Source: Micavibrio aeruginosavorus (GTDB lineage: Bacteria; Pseudomonadota; Alphaproteobacteria; Micavibrionales; Micavibrionaceae). From it: 7,796 nt of DNA. Of this stretch, positions 1-4,936 are shown piece after piece. Location: contig QFNK01000081.1 of assembly GCA_003240795.1 (NCBI GenBank), positions 1 to 7,796 on the forward strand, written 5' to 3'. Under the pieces are notes generated by a model. The model was not told the origin of the DNA. It saw only the letters and a list, made by a program, of their open reading frames with translations, and searched no databases. Each line of letters starts with the position of its first letter. The stretch's first letter is position 1. Position numbers and translations under genes: made by a program.

Positions 1-832
1 GCTTGATGCCAAGCTCGTTCTTGATCCGGTGATTGGCGACGCGCTTGTTGTCGTTGTAAAAGCTCCGCGCAATCGGTGCCATATCGGCTTCGTTATACGG
101 GATCAGCGGCGGCGGCTCGATGCCGAGCAGCTGGCACGCATAAAGAATGACCTCATGACTGGGGACAGGATCATCGTCGGACAGATTATAGGCCGCGCCT
201 GGATTGTGCTTTTCCATGGACGCAATCAATACCTGCACGATGTCTTCGACATGGATACGGTTGAACACCTGCCCCGGTTTGTTGATACGGCGGGCAACAC
301 CGCCGCGGACGGAATCCAGCGCGCTGCGCCCCGGCCCGTAAATCCCCGCCAGACGGAAAACATGCAGCGGCAGATTATAGTGCTGGAGCAGCGAGTACCA
401 TTCCCGCTCTGCCCGCACGCGGCGCGACCCGCGCTTCGTGTTAGGACGGATTTCGGAATTCTCGTCAACGATGCCGCCGTCTCGGTCACCGTAAACACCC
501 GTGGTGGACAAATAACCGACCCATTCCAGCGTCGGTATGTTGAGGATATCCTGCGCGTGCTGGGCGAAAGTCGGATCCCCCTCGTCATTTGGGGGGGTGG
601 AGATGAGAAGATGTGTCGTCCCCTCCAGCACGAATTCGGGCGCACCGAGCGGACGTTCATAATCGAAAAGATAGGTTTTGATCCCGCGCTCTTTCAGGAA
701 ATCGCGTTTCTCAGGATCGCGCGTCGTTCCGGCAACCGACCATCCGCCGCGGGACAGCAATTCATGCGCCAGATAGTCGCACGTATATCCGTACCCGAAA
801 CAGAATAATTTCTTTTGCCCCTGAACCATCAT
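1..832 (-). CDS. SDR-family NAD(P)-binding protein, YeeZ-like (3' end cut by window edge)
   Basis: Reading from ATG at 832 the frame stays open to the left edge, giving 277 codons. The N-terminus carries a Rossmann dinucleotide-binding motif FGYGYTCDYL (residues 12-21), with beta-strand/turn VAGTTRDP (33-40). Further along are STTGVYGD (109-116), the extended-SDR substrate-side motif RLAGIYGPGR (160-169) and RIHVEDIV (192-199). These are typical of atypical extended SDRs annotated as YeeZ or NAD-dependent epimerase-like. The usual YxxxK catalytic pair is not obvious after Y114, which fits the atypical group; catalysis and substrate are unknown. E. coli YeeZ is about 274 residues (recalled), so only a few C-terminal residues are probably missing. 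The start is uncertain: two adjacent ATGs (832, 829) and a GTG (835) are possible, and there is no strong Shine-Dalgarno, only an A/G-rich run upstream. It lies downstream of fzlA across a 140-bp gap. Family assignment is firm, function is not. Confidence 0.85.
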   Translation of the reverse strand, partial: MMVQGQKKLFCFGYGYTCDYLAHELLSRGGWSVAGTTRDPEKRDFLKERGIKTYLFDYERPLGAPEFVLEGTTHLLISTPPNDEGDPTFAQHAQDILNIPTLEWVGYLSTTGVYGDRDGGIVDENSEIRPNTKRGSRRVRAEREWYSLLQHYNLPLHVFRLAGIYGPGRSALDSVRGGVARRINKPGQVFNRIHVEDIVQVLIASMEKHNPGAAYNLSDDDPVPSHEVILYACQLLGIEPPPLIPYNEADMAPIARSFYNDNKRVANHRIKNELGIK

Positions 833-856
833 CACACCGTCTTTTTCTTATTTTTC

Positions 857-926
857 CGGTTCAAGCGCCGATCAGGGAATGGCAGGAATGCGCATTTCCG
901 CATTCTGTCGCTGGATCGTTGAACCG
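857..926. repeat. long imperfect inverted repeat enclosing a hairpin
   Basis: The left arm is CGGTTCAA (857-864) plus CGATC (869-873), interrupted by a 4-nt bulge GCGC (865-868). It pairs with GATCG (914-918) plus TTGAACCG (919-926), giving 13 exact base pairs. The 40 nt between the arms hold a second hairpin (886-905). No T-run follows on either strand, so it does not look like an intrinsic terminator. It could be a structured leader of the SDR gene, a small RNA, an mRNA-stabilising 3' element of fzlA, or a degenerate palindromic repeat. Confidence 0.5.
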
Positions 927-961
927 AAAGCGTTTACCGCTTTGCTAACTGCAAATTTCAT
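872..961 (-). CDS. possible 29-residue small ORF in the fzlA-SDR gap
   Basis: An ATG at 961, 11 bp after the fzlA stop, opens a 29-codon frame ending in TGA at 872-874. The peptide begins MKFAVSKAVNAFGSTIQRQN and ends in a Pro-containing tail. It has no signal peptide or clear transmembrane segment, and I recognise no family. No good Shine-Dalgarno precedes the ATG, although translation could be coupled to fzlA. The frame overlaps inverted repeats (886-905, 927-943), so the conserved element here could be RNA or DNA structure instead of protein. Low confidence. Confidence 0.2.
   Translation of the reverse strand: MKFAVSKAVNAFGSTIQRQNAEMRIPAIP
886..905. repeat. hairpin, 7-bp stem and 6-nt loop
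   Basis: GAATGCG (886-892) and CGCATTC (899-905) are perfect inverted arms around the loop CATTTC. It sits inside the larger 857-926 inverted repeat, so an RNA from either strand could fold into a stem, internal loop and apical hairpin. Confidence 0.5.
927..943. repeat. hairpin, 6-bp stem and 5-nt loop
   Basis: AAAGCG (927-932) and CGCTTT (938-943) are perfect arms around TTTAC. It directly abuts the 857-926 inverted repeat, so the two could stack as one structured unit just downstream of fzlA. There is no adjoining T-run to support a terminator call. Confidence 0.4.
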
Positions 962-972
962 GATGCGTACGC

Positions 973-1641
973 CTAAAAATCGACGTTTTCGTAGTGTTCG
1001 GCAGGCGTAAAGCCCGGAATGCGGTCTTCCAGAAGCGGACGGAAAGACGGGCGGGATTTCACGCGGGAGTACCAGTCGCGGGCGGCATGATGCTCGTCCC
1101 AGGGAACGTCTCCGATATAATCGATACAGGACAGATGCGCAGCGGCGGCGATATCCGCAAGGGTGAAATGTTCCCCAGCCAGCCACTTGCGCTTTTCGCA
1201 CAGGAACCCGATGTAATCGAGGTGGTAATGAATATTCGCGTGACCGGCGCGGATCGACGGGCCGTGCGGCTCACCCATTTTCAGGAAGCGCTTCATCAGC
1301 TTTTCCCCGACAAGGTTGTCCGTCACTTCGCGGCTGAATTTCACGTCGAACCATGACACGAGGCGGCGGGTTTCCGCGCGCTGGATCGCATCACGCCCCA
1401 GAAGATTGATCTCCGGATAAACCTCTTCCAGATATTCGCAGATAACCTGGGAGTTGGAGAGGATCGTACCGTCGGCTTCCACCATGACAGGAACATCGCC
1501 CGCAGGGTTCATGGCAAGGAAAGCGGTCCGGCGTTCCCAGATTTTCTCGATCTGCAGGTCGAATTCAAGCTTCTTCTCGGCCAGCGCCAGACGCACTTTG
1601 CGGGAAAAAGGATGCAGCCATACGTGATAGAGGGTTCTCAT
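973..1641 (-). CDS. fzlA: GST-fold FtsZ-binding division protein FzlA
   Basis: This 222-residue protein has the cytosolic glutathione S-transferase fold. The N-terminal thioredoxin-like domain starts LYHVWLHPFSRKVRLALAEK (4-23), with the cis-Pro segment NPAGDVPVM (45-53) and the SNSQVICEYLEE turn (62-73). The helical C-terminal domain includes LAGEHFTLADIAAAAHLSC (154-172). It ends in a tail GFTPAEHYENVDF that ordinary GSTs lack. The tail, together with Trp35 in EKIWERR and the RREVTDNL-like segment SREVTDNLVGEK (103-114), matches my memory of alphaproteobacterial FzlA. In Caulobacter FzlA binds and curves FtsZ filaments and acts through its C-terminus on FtsW/FtsI to promote constriction; it is not known as a detoxifying GST. 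I infer the same role here. No strong Shine-Dalgarno is visible before ATG 1641. The alternative is a generic GST-family protein. The gene follows the b561-YceI gene by 60 bp containing a palindrome. Confidence 0.8.
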   Translation of the reverse strand: MRTLYHVWLHPFSRKVRLALAEKKLEFDLQIEKIWERRTAFLAMNPAGDVPVMVEADGTILSNSQVICEYLEEVYPEINLLGRDAIQRAETRRLVSWFDVKFSREVTDNLVGEKLMKRFLKMGEPHGPSIRAGHANIHYHLDYIGFLCEKRKWLAGEHFTLADIAAAAHLSCIDYIGDVPWDEHHAARDWYSRVKSRPSFRPLLEDRIPGFTPAEHYENVDF

Positions 1642-1683
1642 TATGCCAAGAAGATTAACCGATCAAACGCGTCATGAACAGAG

Positions 1684-1699
1684 TCTTTTCATGAAAAGA
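1684..1699. promoter_or_regulatory. 16-bp perfect palindrome upstream of fzlA
   Basis: TCTTTTCATGAAAAGA reads identically on both strands. It begins 2 bp past the stop of the b561-YceI gene and lies 42 bp upstream of the fzlA ATG. The core TTCATGAA is partly repeated as GTCATGAA at 1671-1678. With no loop and no T-run it is a poor terminator. A dimeric repressor or activator site controlling fzlA is a possible reading, but no known operator consensus was recognised. Confidence 0.3.
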
Positions 1700-1701
1700 A
1701 A

Positions 1702-2913
1702 CTAATGAACGGCCAGAATGTCGATCTTGACCAGAACCTTATGGCCGACAGTGGCCTCGTCTTCCCACTCCCCCTTGCCCATGCCGAACGCAAGGCGGTC
1801 TATTTCCACCTCAGCGGTCATATGCGCCTTGTTGTCCGCGATTTCCAGATTGAACGGGATGATAAGCGGCATGGTCACATCGCGGATCATCAGATTGCCG
1901 ATGGCGACGTATTTCCCCTGCTCGCTTTCTTCAAATTTTGTTGCGACAAAACGGCTTTCAGGGAAATTTTCCGTGTCGAACCAGTCCGGCCCCCGCATAT
2001 TTCCGTCACGGCTCTCGTCGCCGGTCGAAAAATTGTTCATGTCGATACGGATATCGGCGAGCGCATTTGAAAGATCGGCGGGATTGAATACGATCTGCCC
2101 CGCGAATTTCCCGAACTTGCCCGTAAAGGGCGAATTGTAAAGCGACGCTGTGAATTCCAGCGTGCTCTCGGACGGCACGATCGCCCATCCGTTGGCGGGA
2201 AGATTAGAAGTATCCGGCATCTCTGCCGCAGTAACGGCATCCGTGGTCATGGCCGCCTGTTCACCCGCCTCCGTCTCGCCCTTCGCGAAATCCTTGAAAA
2301 TCATAAGGCCCGTTGCGGCAAAGACCGTCCCCGTCACCAGAACGAACAGAACCGCCGGAAGAATGCGGATGCGGGACCTGAACGCCATGCGCTCCAGCGT
2401 CTCGTCCCTATCGATCACGTGGTGTTTAAGCGCGCCGGCGATGTGCAGGCCGAGCACGACGATCAGCGTATAGGCCAGAATTTCATGCACCTGATAGAAC
2501 CTGTCAGCCAGAGTTTCATTCGCCCCGATCAGCGCGGGAAGATGAACCCCAAAGAACGGAATCGGAAACTGACCCGCCGACGACATCAGCCAGCCCGAAA
2601 GCGGCATGCCGATCACGCAGACATAAAGCCACGCATGCGCGGCACCCGCCATGGCACGTTCCCATCCGGCATGGGTTTCCAGATGCTCCGGCGGCGGGGA
2701 CACGAAACGCCAGATGATCCGCGCCACACCGAGGAACAGCACCAGAAGCCCAAAGGACTTATGCATCGCATATACCTCCAGCTTGAACGGCGAATTTTCC
2801 ATCTGCGTCATGTACAGGCCGACCGGTATAAGGCCGAGGATCAGGAACGCGATCGACCAGTGAAAAAACCGTGCGAGGAAACCGTACTCTTCATCATCGT
2901 TCGTAAAATCCAT
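1702..2913 (-). CDS. cytochrome b561-YceI fusion membrane protein (YceJ-YceI type)
   Basis: The protein has about 403 residues and two domains. Numbered from the ATG at 2913, residues 7-165 form a four-helix cytochrome b561 of the YceJ/CybB kind, with helices near 16-35, 49-69, 87-111 and 141-162. Histidines H18 (RFFHW), H51 (AMHKSFG), H143 (QVHEIL) and H157 (LGLHIAG) have the spacing of the diheme ligands of E. coli b561. A basic stretch leads into a fifth helix (184-206), then a linker. Residues 243-403 form a YceI lipocalin-like barrel (WAIVPSESTLEFTA, RDGNMRGPDWFDTENFP), a family known to bind polyisoprenoids such as ubiquinone. By the positive-inside pattern, helix 5 would place YceI in the periplasm and replace its signal peptide. 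In E. coli yceJ and yceI are separate adjacent genes. An ATG at 2919 is also possible, but the AAAGGA at 2922-2927 is 8 nt from ATG 2913 and only 2 nt from ATG 2919. Electron donor and substrate are unknown. Confidence 0.9.
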   Translation of the reverse strand: MDFTNDDEEYGFLARFFHWSIAFLILGLIPVGLYMTQMENSPFKLEVYAMHKSFGLLVLFLGVARIIWRFVSPPPEHLETHAGWERAMAGAAHAWLYVCVIGMPLSGWLMSSAGQFPIPFFGVHLPALIGANETLADRFYQVHEILAYTLIVVLGLHIAGALKHHVIDRDETLERMAFRSRIRILPAVLFVLVTGTVFAATGLMIFKDFAKGETEAGEQAAMTTDAVTAAEMPDTSNLPANGWAIVPSESTLEFTASLYNSPFTGKFGKFAGQIVFNPADLSNALADIRIDMNNFSTGDESRDGNMRGPDWFDTENFPESRFVATKFEESEQGKYVAIGNLMIRDVTMPLIIPFNLEIADNKAHMTAEVEIDRLAFGMGKGEWEDEATVGHKVLVKIDILAVH

Positions 2914-2921
2914 GTCCATAA

Positions 2922-2927
2922 TCCTTT
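2922..2927 (-). promoter_or_regulatory. ribosome binding site of the b561-YceI gene
   Basis: On the minus strand AAAGGA lies 8 nt before ATG 2913 and only 2 nt before the in-frame ATG 2919. The spacing favours the downstream ATG as the real start, shortening the N-terminus by two residues. Confidence 0.5.
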
Positions 2928-2933
2928 AAAAAA

Positions 2934-3137
2934 CTAAATAAAAAGGTGCCCGTGAAGAACGACGCCGCCCCACGCGCCAAGCCCCGCAAAAACCCAGACC
3001 GCCACGCCGTATGACCAGCGCAGGGATTTGTTCTTCACCAGTTCCGACGAGGAATAATGACGCAGGAAAAGATTGATGACGAACAAACCGACGACAAAGC
3101 CCAGTATCAGGCCGATGGCGGCAAAAACAAAAACCAT
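2934..3137 (-). CDS. small two-helix membrane protein, unknown function
   Basis: A 67-residue protein starts at ATG 3137, 16 bp after the rsmD stop, and ends 20 bp before ATG 2913 of the b561-YceI gene. It is almost entirely two hydrophobic segments: residues about 1-24 (FAAIGLILGFVVGLFVINLF) and about 44-62 (YGVAVWVFAGLGAWGGVVL). A short polar loop (HYSSSELVKNKSLRW) joins them, and the C-terminus is HGHLFI. I recognise no named family. The frame extends upstream to an ATG at 3254, but that would overlap rsmD by 101 bp and adds a basic stretch that reads as rsmD in another frame, so the short form is preferred. No clear Shine-Dalgarno is visible, so translation may be coupled to rsmD. Position suggests a partner or accessory of the cytochrome b-YceI protein, which is inference only. 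Confidence 0.6.
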   Translation of the reverse strand: MVFVFAAIGLILGFVVGLFVINLFLRHYSSSELVKNKSLRWSYGVAVWVFAGLGAWGGVVLHGHLFI

Positions 3138-3153
3138 GGGAAGAAAATTACTA

Positions 3154-3708
3154 TCACCCGCGCCATTGCGCCAGAGCAATCCGCGTGTCGCCGTAATCGC
3201 GCACAAGAAGAATATCAACGCCCGCGAGCGTCTCAGGATCGAGCGATGTTTCACTTTCGATCAGGATAGCCGCATCCTGCGCCAGCCAGCCGTTCGCGCC
3301 CAGCCCGTCTAAAGCTTCCTGCACCAGGCCTTTTGAATAAGGCGGGTCCAGAAAAACCAGATTTGCTGCAGCAATTTCCGGCGGCTTAACCCCCGGCTTT
3401 CCCGTGTCCTTTAATAGGAAAGAAGATTTCGCGTCAATTTTCAGTGCAGCATAATTCTGGCGGCAAAGGTCAAGGGAACTGCGGTTTTTATCGATAAAAG
3501 TGCAGCATAAAGCCCCGCGGGAGATCGCCTCTATACCAAGCGCGCCCGTGCCGCAAAAAGCGTCCAGCACGACCGCCTCGGTCAGAAGTCCGCGCCCCGA
3601 AATGATATTGAAGATTGCCTGCCGCACCTTGTCGGACGTCGGGCGGATCGTGCGGTCCTTGGGCGACTGCAAGACGCGCCCGCCATATATCCCGCCCGTG
3701 ATCCTCAT
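3154..3708 (-). CDS. rsmD: 16S rRNA (guanine(966)-N2)-methyltransferase RsmD
   Basis: This 184-residue Rossmann-fold SAM-dependent methyltransferase methylates G966 N2 of 16S rRNA in the 30S subunit. It opens with the family signature MRITGGIYGGRVL and the conserved RPTSDKVRQAIFNII (22-36). SAM-binding motif I is VLDAFCGTGALGIEA (47-61), the acidic strand-2 position is FIDKN (71-75), and the catalytic motif IV is FLDPPY (119-124), the DPPY form used by N2-guanine methyltransferases. Length is close to the usual 185-200. The start ATG overlaps the rluB stop as ATGA (3705-3708), implying translational coupling of two rRNA-modification enzymes. All key motifs are intact. Confidence 0.95.
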   Translation of the reverse strand: MRITGGIYGGRVLQSPKDRTIRPTSDKVRQAIFNIISGRGLLTEAVVLDAFCGTGALGIEAISRGALCCTFIDKNRSSLDLCRQNYAALKIDAKSSFLLKDTGKPGVKPPEIAAANLVFLDPPYSKGLVQEALDGLGANGWLAQDAAILIESETSLDPETLAGVDILLVRDYGDTRIALAQWRG

Positions 3709-4460
3709 TTCTTGAAATAACCCGGAAGCGCGTCTTTCAGCGCCTTGCCGCGAATTTCGAGCACCGCGCCCTTGCCCATCTGCCCCAGATGGAAATTGCC
3801 ATAGGACACACGGATCAGGCGGTTGACCTCCAACCCCAGCGATTCCATGACATTCCGCACTTCGCGGTTTTTGCCTTCGGTCAGGGTGATGTTGATCCAG
3901 ACATTGCTGCCTTGCTGGGATTCCATCTCCGCTTCCATCGGTGCGTATTTCACGCCTTTCCAGTAAAGCCCTTTCTTAAGGCCTTCCAGTTTTTGCTGCG
4001 ACACACGGCCGAATGCGCGGACGCGGTAGCGTCGTTTCAATCCCGTCGACGGAAGTTCGAGATAACGCGCCAGCTCCCCGTCATTGGTGAGGAGCAGGAG
4101 CCCCTCGGTATTGATGTCGAGCCGTCCGACGCTCACAACGCGCGGCAGGGTTTTCGGCAGGGTTTCAAAGACCGTCTTGCGGCCCTTTTCGTCCCGCGCC
4201 GTCGTCACCAGTCCCGCAACCTTGTGCAGCAAAAACAGGCGGGTTTCTTCCTTCTGGGCGATTTTCTCGCCGTCCACCTTCACTTCGTCCTCGGCAGTCA
4301 CGGTTACGGCAGGCGAAGTCAGCTTGCGGCCATTGACGGACACGCGCCCGGCCTCGATCCACTTCTCCGCATCGCGGCGGGAGCAAAGCCCGGCACGCGC
4401 CATGACCTTGGCGATCCGTTCTCCCTTGCTTTCGTCTTTGCTTTCCGCGTCGTGATCCAT
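3705..4460 (-). CDS. rluB: 23S rRNA pseudouridine synthase, RluB/RsuA family
   Basis: This 251-residue enzyme converts a specific uridine in rRNA to pseudouridine (U2605 of 23S rRNA for E. coli RluB). An N-terminal S4 RNA-binding domain (about 14-70) contains RIAKVMARAGLCSRRDAEKW and VNGRKL. The RsuA-type catalytic domain follows, with GRLDINTEGLLLLTNDGELA (112-131) holding the catalytic Asp115, then LKRRYRV (141-147) and the C-terminal EGKNREVRNVMESLGLEV (195-212). A short charged extension (MDHDAESKDESKGE) precedes the S4 domain. RluB fits better than RluE or RluF because of length and the neighbouring rsmD, but family members are hard to separate by eye. ATG 4460 has a weak AGGA 10 nt upstream (4471-4474) that touches the divergent tadA start. 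It leads a probable operon with rsmD and the genes beyond. Confidence 0.88.
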   Translation of the reverse strand: MDHDAESKDESKGERIAKVMARAGLCSRRDAEKWIEAGRVSVNGRKLTSPAVTVTAEDEVKVDGEKIAQKEETRLFLLHKVAGLVTTARDEKGRKTVFETLPKTLPRVVSVGRLDINTEGLLLLTNDGELARYLELPSTGLKRRYRVRAFGRVSQQKLEGLKKGLYWKGVKYAPMEAEMESQQGSNVWINITLTEGKNREVRNVMESLGLEVNRLIRVSYGNFHLGQMGKGAVLEIRGKALKDALPGYFKK

Positions 4461-4474
4461 TATTCCAGTATCCT

Positions 4475-4936
4475 ATGTTTTCAGAAACCGACCATAAACA
4501 TATGGCCGCCGCGATGGAAGAGGCGAAAAGCGCCGCGGAGCGGGGCGAAGTGCCGATCGGCGCGGTTTTGGTCGATGCCCGTACCGGCGAAATGGTCTGC
4601 GGCGCCGGAAACGCGACAATTTTGCTCAGCGACCCTACCGCCCACGCCGAAATCCGTACGATCCGCGAACAATGCGCCCGCGTGAATTCCCAGCGTATTC
4701 CCGAATACGACCTCTACGTTACGCTCGAACCCTGCGCCATGTGCGCGGGCGCCATCGCCTTTGCCCGCATCCGCCGCCTTGTTTTCGCGGCCGCCGACCC
4801 GAAAGGCGGCGGCGTCCTTCACGGCGGTAAATTCTTTGAACAGCCGACTTGCCATCACAAGATCATCGTTGAACACGGCCTGATGGCCGAAGAAGCCGGA
4901 AAATTGCTGCGCGACTTCTTCGCCGCGCGGCGCTAG
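4475..4936 (+). CDS. tadA: tRNA adenosine(34) deaminase TadA
   Basis: This 153-residue zinc deaminase converts A34 to inosine in the anticodon of tRNA-Arg(ACG). The zinc and proton-shuttle motif PTAHAEIRTIRE places His57 and Glu59, and LEPCAMCAGAIAFARI places Cys87 and Cys90. These numbers coincide with those I recall for E. coli TadA. Asn46 in GAGNAT and the pocket segment VPIGAVLVD (26-34) are also present. The C-terminus (GGKFFEQPTCHHK to LLRDFFAARR) resembles alphaproteobacterial TadA. A guanine deaminase is the main alternative but fits less well. It is the only plus-strand gene here. The start is 14 bp from the divergent rluB start with no Shine-Dalgarno visible. A later in-frame ATG at 4502 also lacks one and would trim the first helix. 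Its stop lies in the same CTAG as the purD stop. Confidence 0.92.
   Translation: MFSETDHKHMAAAMEEAKSAAERGEVPIGAVLVDARTGEMVCGAGNATILLSDPTAHAEIRTIREQCARVNSQRIPEYDLYVTLEPCAMCAGAIAFARIRRLVFAAADPKGGGVLHGGKFFEQPTCHHKIIVEHGLMAEEAGKLLRDFFAARR

Noticed and set aside
29..808. 259-codon open frame on the plus strand
   Set aside because: It is antisense to the SDR gene, whose Rossmann and SDR motifs are clear; the plus-strand protein has no recognisable domain.
857..943. Intrinsic terminator for fzlA
   Set aside because: The stems are there but no T-run follows on the minus strand; the sequence after them is A- and G-rich.
872..1201. 109-codon minus-strand frame covering the end of fzlA and the gap
   Set aside because: Most of it is out of frame inside fzlA and rich in Arg, Cys and Ser, as frame shadows are. 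Only its last 29 codons, from ATG 961, are outside fzlA and kept as a weak candidate.
3138..3254. Longer 106-residue form of the small membrane protein starting at ATG 3254
   Set aside because: It would overlap rsmD by 101 bp, and the added residues lack the hydrophobic pattern of the rest.
4457..4465. Extended -10-like TGGAATAAT on the minus strand at the rluB start
   Set aside because: It overlaps the rluB ATG, so transcription would begin inside the S4 domain coding region, and no later start keeps that domain whole.
4433..4474. Sigma70-like promoter for tadA ending near TATTCC
   Set aside because: A TTGCTT with 17-bp spacing to TATTCC can be drawn, but each box matches only about half of the consensus, no better than chance.
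3789..4685. 298-codon open frame on the plus strand
   Set aside because: It runs antisense through rluB, crosses the rluB-tadA gap and continues out of frame into tadA. GC-rich codon use explains its length.
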